Assembly (NCBI GenBank): GCA_011959105.1
Contig: BLLU01000243.1
Span: forward strand, 1 to 64,000
Direction of reading: 5' to 3'
From: Lachnospiraceae bacterium
GTDB taxonomy: Bacteria > Bacillota > Clostridia > Lachnospirales > Lachnospiraceae
Length of the DNA: 64,000 nt
Below, piece after piece: positions 41,998-51,347 of this stretch (positions within the stretch are counted from its first letter, which is position 1; every line of letters starts with the position of its first letter). The translations under genes were made by a program, and so were the position numbers. The notes under the pieces are model-generated. The model made no database searches. It was not told where the DNA came from and saw nothing but the letters and a program-made list of their open reading frames with translations.

Positions 41998-44900
41998 ATG
42001 AAGGATTGCCTGCAATTATTCAGCGACGGGACGGCGGGATGGTTCCGGGAAAAACTGGGAGAGCCCACAAGGGTGCAGGAGGCTTCCTGGCCTGCCATCG
42101 CCGCAGGGGGGCATGTGCTGGTGTCCGCCCCCACCGGGACGGGCAAGACGCTGTCGGCCTTTCTGGTGTTTCTGGACAGGCTGAAGACCCGGGCCATGGA
42201 AGGGAAACTGCCCCGGGAACTGCAGCTTGTGTATGTGTCGCCCCTGAAATCTCTGGCGGCGGATATCCGGGAGAACCTGAGAAAGCCCCTGGAGGGGATC
42301 GGGGGGCAGGAACTGCTCTCCGTAGCTGTCCGCACCGGGGACACCACCCCCCGGGAGAGGCAGCAGATGGTGCGAAAACCGCCCCACATCCTGATTATTA
42401 CCCCGGAATCCCTGTACTTGATGCTGACCAGCAAGACGGGCCAGAATGTGCTCTGTACTGCCGGGGCCGTCATTATTGACGAACTGCATGCACTGATCGA
42501 CACCAAGAGGGGAGCGCATCTGATGCTGTCCCTGGCCAGGCTGGACGCCCTGTGCGGCAGACATTTGCAGCGCATCGGCCTGTCCGCCACCATTGCGCCT
42601 CTGGACCGGGCAGCCAGCTATCTGGCTCCGGAGGCGGTGACGGTGGCGGCTCCCGCCATGGAAAAGGAGGTGAGTCTCCGGATCCTGGGCCCCTACGCGG
42701 ATGCCCGGAAAAAACGGAAGGACCCCATATGGCAGGAACTGGCAGCGCTGGTGTATCAGTATTGTCAGAACAGCCGCAGTGTCATCGCCTTTGTGGAGGG
42801 CAGGCGGTATGCGGAAAAGCTGGCCTATTACGTGAATCTGCTGGGGGGAGAGGCATTTGCCCAGGTACACCATGGGAGTCTGGCCCGGGAGCAGCGCCAG
42901 GAGACAGAAACCGCCCTGCGGGAAGGACGACTGCGGCTTTTGTGTGCCACTTCCTCCATGGAACTGGGAATCGACGTGGGGGAGATCGACCAGGTGCTGC
43001 AGGTGGGCTGCCCCCGCACGATCTCCAGTACCCTGCAGAGGCTGGGCCGGGCCGGGCACAATCCCTCCCGTACCAGCGTCATGTATCTGTTTCCCAGAAC
43101 CGCGGCGGAGTGCGTGCTCTGCGGCATGACTGCCCAGCTTGCCAGAGAAAACAGAGTGGAAAAGCTGAACCCTCCGGAGGGTTGTCTGGATATATTGGCC
43201 CAGCATCTGGTCTCCATGGCGGCTTTTAAGCCCTACCAGGTGGAGGAAGTTCTGGAGATTCTGCCCCGGGCGTGGCCTTTCCGGCATGTGACAAGGGCGG
43301 ATGTGGAGGCGGTGCTGGAGATGCTGGCCGGGGATTATGAGCACCGCCGGGAGATTCCGGTGCGGCCCCGGATTCTGTACGATCGGATTCACGGGAGTGT
43401 GGAGGGGGACGGCTACAGCAGGATGCTGGCCGTCTCCGCAGGAGGAACCATCCCGGACAGGGGCATGTACACGGTGCGCACCCAGGACGGTGTGAAAGTG
43501 GGGGAGGCGGATGAGGAATTTGTCTATGAGACCCAGAAGGGAGACCGTTTCCTGCTGGGGGCTTTCGCCTGGCGGGTGACGGAAATCAGCAAGGATACGG
43601 TGACGGTGGTGCAGGCCCCGGTAGAGGGGGCCAGGCTGCCCTTCTGGCATGGGGATCTGAAAGGCAGGAGTCTGGAGACGGGGATGGCCTTTGGCAGAAT
43701 GCTCCGGGCCTTTTCGGAGGCGGAGCAGGAGGGACGGCTGGAGGCGGCTCTGGAGGGGCTGGGACTGGACGAATCCGCGACGGAGCTGGCCGGGGGCTAT
43801 CTGCGGCGGCAGATTGACGCCACAGGGGGCCTGCCCGATGACAGAACGATTCTGGTGGAACATTTCATGGATCAGGCAGGTCACACCCAGATGATGGTAC
43901 ATTCTGTTTTCGGGCGTCAGATCAACAGCCCCCTGGCCCTGCTGGCGGCCCGGAAGGCCGAACAGGAGATGGGTGAGAATGTGGGCAGCGTGGACGAGGA
44001 GGACGGATTTCTGCTGTACACCTACGGGGAGAACGGCCTGCCGGAGGGATTGCTGTACCGGGTGGACGCGGAGGCGGCCGAGGGGGTGCTGGCTGCGCTG
44101 CTGCCCTCCACGCCCCTGTTTAACATTGCTTTCCGCTACAACTGCGGCAGGGCGCTGATGATGGGGGTGCGGGGAAAGGGCAGGCAGCCCCTGTGGATGC
44201 AGCGGCTGCGCAGCGCCGAAATGCTGGATCAGGTGGTGCGGGAGAAGGACCATCCGCTGATGCGGGAGACCCGGCGGGAATGTATGCATCAACTCTGGGA
44301 CGTGGCTGGGGTGCGGGAGATTCTGGAAAAAGTGCAGGCCGGGGAGATCCGGGTGCGGGAGATATATACGGACACTGCCTCTCCCATGTCTCTGCCGCTG
44401 CAGTGGAGCCAGGAAGCGGCAGAGATGTATAATTACGCCCCCACCCCCAGGGGCGTCCAGGCGGCTGTGGAGGAGGCGCTGAAGAACGAAAAGGAACTGG
44501 TGCGGCCCGGTCGGGAGGAACTGGACCAGGTACAGGAGAGGGGCAGGCTCCCCCGGGACGAGAGGGAACTTCATACCTTGCTGATGACGGAGGGGGATCT
44601 GACCGCCGGAGAACTGGAGATGCCCGTGGAGTGGCTGGAGAAGCTGGCCGAAGAGGGGCGTGTTCTGTATCTGGAACAGGGGCTTTGGATCGCTGCGGAG
44701 CAGCAGGCGCAGTATGAGGAGGCGCTTGGGCCGGCCCGAAGCGGGGCGGCGGATATCGTGCGGCGGATGCTGCGCTACCGGGGCGGGGCTACTGTAGGTC
44801 AGACCGCCCGGCGGTACGGTTGGACGGAAGAGGAGACCCGGCTGGTGCTGGAGGAATTGTGTCGCCGGGAGGAGGCAGTGGCCCAGGAAGAGCTGTGCAG

Positions 44901-46227
44901 CCGGGAGGAGGCCCGGGAGGTGTCAGAGGCCCGGGAGGGCGAAGCCCGGGCAGCCGCCCGTATGGAAAAGGTGTATTATCATGCCCAGGTGTACAGGCGT
45001 GCCAGAATCCGTACCCTGAAAAACCGCCGGGAGGAGATCGCCACCTGTCCGCCGGAGAACTACGCGGCGCTGCTTTTGTCCCGCATACAGCGATCGGCTC
45101 CTCCCCAGGAGGCTTTGGGGGAGACCCTCAGATCCCTTGCGGGCCTGGCATTGCCTGCGGCTCTCTGGGAGGAACTGGTTTTGCCTGCCAGGGTGGGGGG
45201 GTATCGGGAGGGGCTTTTGGACGCATTACTCGCGCAGGGAACATATTTCTGGCATATGGAGGAAGGCGGCAGGCTCCGTTTTGACCCGGCAGAGGAGATC
45301 GACTGGGACCGGGAGCTCCAGATTCCCTGGGAGGAGTTGTCCGACAAAGAAAGGCGGGTGGCGGAGGCGCTGGCCCGGCGGGGGGCCAGTTTTCCCCAGG
45401 CACTGGGGCATGTGCTGGAGGGGGAATCCCTTCATGACACGCTGCTTTCCCTACTGGAAAAGGGAGTGGTCTGCGCGGACAGCTTTGTGCCGGTGCGGCA
45501 GTGGCTGGGCCGGGAGAAACTTCAGAAAGCGGCGGCAAGGCGGCGGGTGGGGGCCCGGGTCAAGGTGCTGCAGGCCGGTCGGTTTGATCTGGTGAGACCT
45601 CTGCGCTCCCTGTCCATAGAGGAGCAGATGGAGAGATGCTTTGACCGCTATCTGGTATTGTGTCGGGAGACGGCTGCCGCATGGGGGCTGCCCTGGCAGG
45701 AGGCGTTGAAGATTCTGCGGGTGCGGGAGTACACAGGGCAGGTAAGGCGGGGGTATTTTGTGAGAGGCTTTTCCGGGGCGCAGTTTATCCGGGGGCAGGA
45801 CTTTGAGGCCGTAACGGCCCGGCTGATGCATCCGCTGGCGGAACCATGCTGGTTAAACGCCGCCGATCCCATGCAGCCCTGGGGAAAATTGCTGGCCCAT
45901 GAACCGGAGCGGAGTTTTATCAATGTGCCGGGGACGGTGGCGGCATTCCGGGACGGCCTGCCCGTGGCGGTATTCGAGCGGCAGGGCAGGACGCTGCGCA
46001 TGCTGGGGCCGGAGCGGCAGCAGGACGGCGGGGACCGGGAGGGTACGATGCCGGAAGATATTGACTTATCAGGGATGCTGGGCCTGTTTGCGGAGGCATT
46101 TCACCGAGGCAGGATTTTCCCGGGAAAGAAGCGGGTTTCCGTAAAAGAATATCCTGCCCGGGCGGCGTCGGCTCTGGAGACAGGCGGCTTTCTGCGGGAG
46201 ATACAGGATTATGTGCTGTATCGGTAA
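41998..46227 (+). CDS. Lhr-type superfamily 2 DNA/RNA helicase
   Basis: 1409 residues, the size of long Lhr proteins. Helicase core: Q-like WFREKLGEPTRVQEASW, Walker A APTGTGKT, YVSPLKSL, TPESL, Walker B DELHA, LSATI; second RecA domain with HHGSLAREQR, ELGIDVGEID and QRLGRAGHNPSRTS. Lhr-core winged helix and beta-barrel follow (to about 850), then a long C-terminal extension with DUF-type WH repeats. 3'-5' ATP-dependent unwinding; linked to repair in other bacteria. Very GC-rich, single gene. Confidence 0.92.
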   Translation: MKDCLQLFSDGTAGWFREKLGEPTRVQEASWPAIAAGGHVLVSAPTGTGKTLSAFLVFLDRLKTRAMEGKLPRELQLVYVSPLKSLAADIRENLRKPLEGIGGQELLSVAVRTGDTTPRERQQMVRKPPHILIITPESLYLMLTSKTGQNVLCTAGAVIIDELHALIDTKRGAHLMLSLARLDALCGRHLQRIGLSATIAPLDRAASYLAPEAVTVAAPAMEKEVSLRILGPYADARKKRKDPIWQELAALVYQYCQNSRSVIAFVEGRRYAEKLAYYVNLLGGEAFAQVHHGSLAREQRQETETALREGRLRLLCATSSMELGIDVGEIDQVLQVGCPRTISSTLQRLGRAGHNPSRTSVMYLFPRTAAECVLCGMTAQLARENRVEKLNPPEGCLDILAQHLVSMAAFKPYQVEEVLEILPRAWPFRHVTRADVEAVLEMLAGDYEHRREIPVRPRILYDRIHGSVEGDGYSRMLAVSAGGTIPDRGMYTVRTQDGVKVGEADEEFVYETQKGDRFLLGAFAWRVTEISKDTVTVVQAPVEGARLPFWHGDLKGRSLETGMAFGRMLRAFSEAEQEGRLEAALEGLGLDESATELAGGYLRRQIDATGGLPDDRTILVEHFMDQAGHTQMMVHSVFGRQINSPLALLAARKAEQEMGENVGSVDEEDGFLLYTYGENGLPEGLLYRVDAEAAEGVLAALLPSTPLFNIAFRYNCGRALMMGVRGKGRQPLWMQRLRSAEMLDQVVREKDHPLMRETRRECMHQLWDVAGVREILEKVQAGEIRVREIYTDTASPMSLPLQWSQEAAEMYNYAPTPRGVQAAVEEALKNEKELVRPGREELDQVQERGRLPRDERELHTLLMTEGDLTAGELEMPVEWLEKLAEEGRVLYLEQGLWIAAEQQAQYEEALGPARSGAADIVRRMLRYRGGATVGQTARRYGWTEEETRLVLEELCRREEAVAQEELCSREEAREVSEAREGEARAAARMEKVYYHAQVYRRARIRTLKNRREEIATCPPENYAALLLSRIQRSAPPQEALGETLRSLAGLALPAALWEELVLPARVGGYREGLLDALLAQGTYFWHMEEGGRLRFDPAEEIDWDRELQIPWEELSDKERRVAEALARRGASFPQALGHVLEGESLHDTLLSLLEKGVVCADSFVPVRQWLGREKLQKAAARRRVGARVKVLQAGRFDLVRPLRSLSIEEQMERCFDRYLVLCRETAAAWGLPWQEALKILRVREYTGQVRRGYFVRGFSGAQFIRGQDFEAVTARLMHPLAEPCWLNAADPMQPWGKLLAHEPERSFINVPGTVAAFRDGLPVAVFERQGRTLRMLGPERQQDGGDREGTMPEDIDLSGMLGLFAEAFHRGRIFPGKKRVSVKEYPARAASALETGGFLREIQDYVLYR

Positions 46228-46268
46228 GACATCTTTCCGATGCTTTTCTTGAAAAAACAGAACATCCT

Positions 46269-46787
46269 ATGTTAGAATTGGAGGTGAAATTCATTAATAT
46301 AAATCTGCCATCGGGACATAAGCTGTTGAAAGAGTGCCGCCCGATGTACGAGTATTCACGGTTTATTCAGCAGATTAAGGAATATCTGTGTGCCGGGTGG
46401 GCTCGGGATGAAGCGATTACCCAGGCGGTTATGGACTGCAGGGAAGAGGGGATCCTGGAAGAGTTCCTGAAGAATCATGGTTCGGAGGTGGTAAATATGT
46501 TGTATACACAGTGGAATTACGACGATGCGGTTGCGGTGGAAAGAGAAGAGGCTTTTGAAGACGGTCGGACGGTGGGACTGGCCGAAGGAAAAGTTGCCGA
46601 AAAGCGGCAGGTTATATATAACTTTCTGCGATGCCTTGGGGAAATCCCCGAGGATATCTGCGGACGCATTGAGAACGAGCAGAAGGAAGAAGTCCTGCAG
46701 AAGTGGTATATGGCAGCGGCCACAGCGGAAAACTTTGAGAAATTTCGGGATTATATAAACGAGACCGGAAAGCAGCAATCTAAATAA
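46269..46787 (+). pseudogene. Rpn/PD-(D/E)XK transposase-like protein, C-terminal remnant
   Basis: 172 residues matching the C-terminal part of Rpn-family (PDDEXK_2) recombination-promoting nucleases: CRPMYEYSRFIQQIKEYL, ITQAVMDCREEGILEEFL, EVVNMLYTQWNYDDAVAVEREEAFEDG. The catalytic nuclease core that should precede it is absent; only 41 bases separate it from the helicase stop. The ATG at 46269 is probably not a native start. It may still be translated. Confidence 0.7.
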
Positions 46788-46800
46788 GAGGAGGCATTAC

Positions 46801-49386
46801 ATGAGAGTATTGGTAATCGGCGGCGTGGCCGCAGGCACAAAGGCGGCGGCCAAATTCAAGCGGGTGAATCCTGAAGCAGAGGTGACCATCGTTACAAAAG
46901 GAAAGGATATTTCCTATGCGGGATGCGGACTGCCCTATTATGTGGGAGGTTCTATTCCGGAGAGGGAGCAGCTGATCGTAAATACACCGGAGAAGTACAG
47001 CGCCCTCACCGGTGCTCTGGTATATTCCCAGAGAGAGGTAGTGGCGCTGGATACGGAAGGCAGGAGAGCGACGGCCAGGAATCTCCGCACCGGCGCGGAA
47101 GAATTCTATGAGTATGACGCCTGTATTGTGGCGGTGGGAGCTTCTCCGGTAGTGCCGCCGCTGCCGGGTCTGAATCTGCCGGGAGTATTTGTAATGCGCA
47201 CGCCGGACGATGCCATCGAGACCAGGGACTACATAGCCGGGGACGGTGTGAAGCACGCGGTGGTAGTGGGCGGCGGTTTCATCGGCCTGGAAGTGGCGGA
47301 GAACCTGATGGAGAAGGGGCTGGCCGTGACGGTAATCGATATGGCGCCCCAGATCATGCCGGGCTTTGACGGGGAAATGGCAGACTATGCCGTGCGTCAC
47401 CTGGCCAAAAAAGGAATTCGGGTGATGACGTCCACGAAACTGGAAGGTGTCACGGGAACGGAGAAGGCGGAAGGCGTGCGGACAGACAGGGGCCTGCTGC
47501 CTGCGGATGTGGTGATTCTTTCCATGGGGATACGCCCCAACACGGGATTTTTGCAGGATACGGGCATTGAAATGTATAAGGGCACTATCCTGGTGGACGA
47601 CAGGATGGCTACCAATGTGGCGGATGTCTATGCTGCCGGAGACTGTGCCATGGTAAAAAACCGTCTCACGGGGGAGAGACAATGGTCTCCCATGGGATCG
47701 TCCGCCAATATGGAGGGACGTACTCTGGCCCTGGCCCTGGGCGGCAGGGACGCGGTTTATCCCGGCGTGCTGGGCACCGGTGTGGTAAAGCTGCCGGGCC
47801 TCTCCGGAGGCAGGACCGGACTTAGTGAAGAACAGGCCAGAAACGCAGGGTATACCACGATCTGTGCCCTGGCGGTGACGGATGACAAAGCCCACTATTA
47901 TCCGGGAAGCGCCTGGTTTGCCATTAAGCTGGTGGCGGATGAGAACAGCCACAGGCTGCTTGGACTCCAGGTATTGGGTCCCGGAGCGGTGGATAAGGTG
48001 ACGGATATCGGCGTGATGGCAGTGACCTTCGGAGCTACTTTGGAACAAATGACCTGCCTGGATCTGTCCTATGCGCCGCCGTTTTCCACGGCCATCCATC
48101 CCTTTGTTCAGGCGGTTCACATGCTGCTGAACAAGTTGCAGGGGGATCTGGACAGCTTTACCCCGGCCCAGTATCTGGCCGGCGAGGCACAGGACTACCG
48201 GGTGATCGACGTCAACCCCGCCGGTCCTGTCATTCCGGGTGCAACCTATGTGGATTTGCTGAAAGTGAAAGGGGAAGTGCCGGGTCTGGGAAAAGAAGAG
48301 AAGCTGCTCCTAGTCTGCGCAAAGGGCAAGAGGGCTTATCTGCTGCAGAACCGTCTGAGACGGTACGGCTATACCAACACGAAAGTTTTGGAGGGCTCCA
48401 CATTTTTCAATGTGGTCAGGGCAGAAGGCAAGCCCGGGGCAGTCACGGTTACCCCGGAAGAGATTACCCGGGTGAAAGCGCTTGGATGTCTGCACAACAA
48501 GGGAACAAATAATTTCAATGTGCGGGTGATCACCAGAAACGGTAAAATCACCACGGCGGAGCATAAGAAAATAGCGGAAGCGGCAGAACGGTTCGGCAGC
48601 GGAGACGTGGTCATGACCACCCGCCTGACCCTGGAGATCGTGGGGGTCCCCTATGACAAGATCGAGGAACTGCGGGCATTTCTGGCCCAGGAGGGACTGG
48701 AGACCGGCGGTACCGGCTCCAAGGTGCGTCCTGTGGTGGCCTGTAAGGGAACCACCTGCCAGTACGGACTGCTGGATTCCTACCGGCTCTCCGAGACGAT
48801 ACACGAGAGATTTTATCACGGTTATTCGTCGGTCAAGCTGCCCCATAAGTTCAAAATCGCGGTGGGAGGCTGCCCGAACAACTGTGTGAAGCCGGATCTG
48901 AACGACTTCGGCATTGTGGGACAGCGGGTTCCCATAGTGGATCTGGAAAAATGCCGGGGCTGCGGAAAATGCCAGGTGTCGACGGCCTGTCCTGTGGGGG
49001 CGTCCCGGGTGACGGACGGAAAGCTGGTGATCGATCCTGACAAGTGCAATAACTGTGGGCGCTGCGTGGGTAAATGCCCCTTCAGGGCCGCGGAGGAGAG
49101 TACCTATGGATACCGCGTCTATATCGGCGGGCGCTGGGGAAAAAGGGTTGCTCAGGGACAGAAGCTGGATAAGGTATTTTTGAGCGAGGAGGAAGTGCTT
49201 TCCGTTCTGGAGAAATCCATTCTCCTGTTCCGGGAGCAGGGCCAGACGGGGGAGCGGTTTGCGGATACCATTGCCAGAATCGGGTTTGAGAATGTACAGG
49301 CACAGCTTATGTCTGACGAGATTTTGACCAGGAAGGACGAAATTATCGGGGCCAGCCTGCATTTAAAGGGCGGGGCGACCTGCTAG
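46801..49386 (+). CDS. CoA-disulfide-reductase/rhodanese/siroheme reductase fusion
   Basis: 861 residues. About 1-445: FAD/NAD disulfide reductase (IGGVAAGTKAAAKFKR, redox Cys in SYAGCGLPYY, second GGGFIGLEVAE). About 455-545: rhodanese with active-site loop VCAKGKRAY. About 560-720: sulfite/nitrite-reductase-like half with ACKGTTCQYG and GGCPNNCVKP, siroheme/[4Fe-4S] ligands (here C-x4-C and C-x3-C). About 715-765: two [4Fe-4S] motifs (CRGCGKC, CNNCGRC). The chain FAD, clusters, siroheme suggests NAD(P)H-driven reduction of a sulfur oxyanion, persulfide or nitrite. The siroheme genes follow. AGGAGG before ATG. Confidence 0.85.
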   Translation: MRVLVIGGVAAGTKAAAKFKRVNPEAEVTIVTKGKDISYAGCGLPYYVGGSIPEREQLIVNTPEKYSALTGALVYSQREVVALDTEGRRATARNLRTGAEEFYEYDACIVAVGASPVVPPLPGLNLPGVFVMRTPDDAIETRDYIAGDGVKHAVVVGGGFIGLEVAENLMEKGLAVTVIDMAPQIMPGFDGEMADYAVRHLAKKGIRVMTSTKLEGVTGTEKAEGVRTDRGLLPADVVILSMGIRPNTGFLQDTGIEMYKGTILVDDRMATNVADVYAAGDCAMVKNRLTGERQWSPMGSSANMEGRTLALALGGRDAVYPGVLGTGVVKLPGLSGGRTGLSEEQARNAGYTTICALAVTDDKAHYYPGSAWFAIKLVADENSHRLLGLQVLGPGAVDKVTDIGVMAVTFGATLEQMTCLDLSYAPPFSTAIHPFVQAVHMLLNKLQGDLDSFTPAQYLAGEAQDYRVIDVNPAGPVIPGATYVDLLKVKGEVPGLGKEEKLLLVCAKGKRAYLLQNRLRRYGYTNTKVLEGSTFFNVVRAEGKPGAVTVTPEEITRVKALGCLHNKGTNNFNVRVITRNGKITTAEHKKIAEAAERFGSGDVVMTTRLTLEIVGVPYDKIEELRAFLAQEGLETGGTGSKVRPVVACKGTTCQYGLLDSYRLSETIHERFYHGYSSVKLPHKFKIAVGGCPNNCVKPDLNDFGIVGQRVPIVDLEKCRGCGKCQVSTACPVGASRVTDGKLVIDPDKCNNCGRCVGKCPFRAAEESTYGYRVYIGGRWGKRVAQGQKLDKVFLSEEEVLSVLEKSILLFREQGQTGERFADTIARIGFENVQAQLMSDEILTRKDEIIGASLHLKGGATC

Positions 49387-49516
49387 TGCGCCGCCCCGTT
49401 TACATTTCGCCGAATGATTTGTCTGAATCTTCATCTGCTGCGTTGCTGCCGGTCAACGATGCCGCCGCATCGCCTCCCTCCGCCGCCTTGCAGACGGAAA
49501 AGGAAAACATATAAAT

Positions 49517-50680
49517 ATGGAGTGTATCAGTATCAGCCATAAGACAGCCCGGTCCGCAGAGAGGCAGAAGTGTTTTATCACCGAAGAGGCGGCAGAGGGA
49601 CTGTTGAAAAAAATACATACGGGATTGAAGGCGGGGCAATGTGTCCTCCTTTCCACCTGCAACCGCACGGAACTGTATGTGCAGGCGGGGGACAGGGCCC
49701 TGCAGGGTACTGTCTTGGGAAGATTGGAGGAGATGCTGGCGGAAACGGCAGGGGAAAGCGTGGAGTGGATTCGCCGCCTGGCCAGGCGGTATCAGGGCCG
49801 GAATGCCATTTGCCATCTCTTTCAGGTGACATGCGGAATGGAATCCATGGTGATCGGTGAGGACGAAATCCTGGGACAGGTGCGGGATGCCTATATCAGA
49901 TCACAAGGTGCGGGATTTACAGGCTATGAACTGAACACGGTCTTTCAGGCGGCGCTGGCCTGCGCCAAGCGGGTAAAAACGGAGACCATGCTTTCCCGGA
50001 CTTCCGTCTCTGTGGCAACGCTGGCGGCGAATGAGATATTTCGCTTTCTTGCGGCGAGAAAAGAGTCTGTGAGCAGTGTTCTGCTGATGGGAAGTACCGG
50101 GCGGATGGGCGGCATCCTCTTAAAAGACCTTCTTTCCAAAGAGAATATACGGGTTCTTGCCACCACCCGCTCTCACCGGGGAATGGCACAGTGCGTTGCT
50201 CCCCGGGTGGTAAATGTGAGCTATCAGGACAGATATGCCTGCTTGGACGAGGCGGACGTCATCGTTTCTGCTACTGCCGGCCCTCACTATACGGTGACGG
50301 CAGGGCGGGCTGCGGAATCCATGAAAACAGTCAAGGACAGGCTGTTTTTGGATATTGCCATGCCGCCGGATATAGACGGAGCGGTTGGAAAAATGGAACA
50401 TTGCAGACTTATTGCCCTGGATGATATCAAAAGACTTGCTCAGGAGAACAACCGGCGTAAGCGGCAGGCCCTGTCCGATGCCCGGGAGATTCTGGAGGAA
50501 GATCTGGACAGGGTCTGTAAAGTGCTTCTGTTTCATGATTTTACGGAAAAAAATGTCCGGTGGAGGGAAAGATATGTGGGTATCCCGGCAGAAAAGCTGA
50601 TTTATTTACTTCGGGATGAACTGGACAGCGCTTCTTTTGAAGCGGTATTGCGGGTTCTGGAGCAGGGGCCGGGAAAGTGA
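49517..50680 (+). CDS. hemA: Glutamyl-tRNA reductase
   Basis: 387 residues. Catalytic motif LLSTCNRTELYV (nucleophile Cys near 47), HLFQVTCGMESMVIGEDEILGQV, NADPH domain LLMGSTGRMG, dimerisation helix at the end. Reduces glutamyl-tRNA to glutamate semialdehyde, the first committed step of C5 tetrapyrrole synthesis. The semialdehyde aminomutase (hemL) ends the operon. The 130 bases upstream contain a weak GC hairpin (49371-49398). Confidence 0.92.
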   Translation: MECISISHKTARSAERQKCFITEEAAEGLLKKIHTGLKAGQCVLLSTCNRTELYVQAGDRALQGTVLGRLEEMLAETAGESVEWIRRLARRYQGRNAICHLFQVTCGMESMVIGEDEILGQVRDAYIRSQGAGFTGYELNTVFQAALACAKRVKTETMLSRTSVSVATLAANEIFRFLAARKESVSSVLLMGSTGRMGGILLKDLLSKENIRVLATTRSHRGMAQCVAPRVVNVSYQDRYACLDEADVIVSATAGPHYTVTAGRAAESMKTVKDRLFLDIAMPPDIDGAVGKMEHCRLIALDDIKRLAQENNRRKRQALSDAREILEEDLDRVCKVLLFHDFTEKNVRWRERYVGIPAEKLIYLLRDELDSASFEAVLRVLEQGPGK

Positions 50681-50714
50681 AGGAACCAAACGAACGGGCA
50701 AAAGGAGCCTTGCG

Positions 50715-51338
50715 ATGGGATATTTTCCTTTTTTTGTAGAACTGGACGGAAAAGCGGGCGTAGTCATAGGGGGCGGAAAGGTTGCGGCCAGGAAGGTGGA
50801 AAAACTTCTGGCGTTTGGTCCCAGACTTACGGTGGTTGCGCCTGCGTTAGAAAGCGGTATATGGGAACTGACAGAACGGATAGAAATCAGGCAGAAAGCG
50901 TTTCAGCCGGAAGATCTGGAGGGAGCGGATTTTGTGATTGCCGCCACGGATGACAGGGAGATCAACGCCCGGGTGTCTGCTTACTGCAGAGAGAGGAAGA
51001 TTCCTGTCAATGCGGTGGACGACAGGGAGAATTGTACTTTCTTCTTTCCTGCATTGGTAAAAGAGGGGCCGCTTACCGTGGGCATCTCCACGGAGGGTAA
51101 AAGTCCGGCGGCCGCATCCTGGATAAGGAGGCAGGTGGCCGGGACGCTGCCTGAGAATATAGGCGGCATTATTGATTTAATGGGGCAGATCAGGCCCTGG
51201 GTGCTGGAACGGATAAAGGAGGAATCACACCGCAGGGAACTTTTCGAAAAAATGTTTGTCTACTGCGTGGAAAGAGATTGCAGGGGGGACGGGGAAAAAG
51301 TGACGGCGGAAGAATTGCAGGCGCTGTTTCTGAAGTAG
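50715..51338 (+). CDS. Precorrin-2 dehydrogenase / sirohydrochlorin ferrochelatase-like
   Basis: 207 residues. MGYFPFFVELDGKAGVVIGGGKVAARKVEKLL (NAD-binding), FVIAATDDREINARVSAYCRE and VKEGPLTVGISTEGKSPAAASWIR, the SirC/Met8/CysG-N signature. ATG 50715 has AAAGGAG seven bases upstream. Oxidises precorrin-2 to sirohydrochlorin and in Met8/CysG also inserts iron. Siroheme product fits the reductase upstream. Confidence 0.9.
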   Translation: MGYFPFFVELDGKAGVVIGGGKVAARKVEKLLAFGPRLTVVAPALESGIWELTERIEIRQKAFQPEDLEGADFVIAATDDREINARVSAYCRERKIPVNAVDDRENCTFFFPALVKEGPLTVGISTEGKSPAAASWIRRQVAGTLPENIGGIIDLMGQIRPWVLERIKEESHRRELFEKMFVYCVERDCRGDGEKVTAEELQALFLK

Positions 51339-51347
51339 GAGAAGGCC

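Noticed and set aside
42016-44574. 852-codon open frame on the minus strand within the helicase gene
   Set aside because: A shadow of the GC-rich Lhr-type gene. The plus frame has all helicase motifs; the minus frame is rich in His, Pro, Gln and Gly without any motif.
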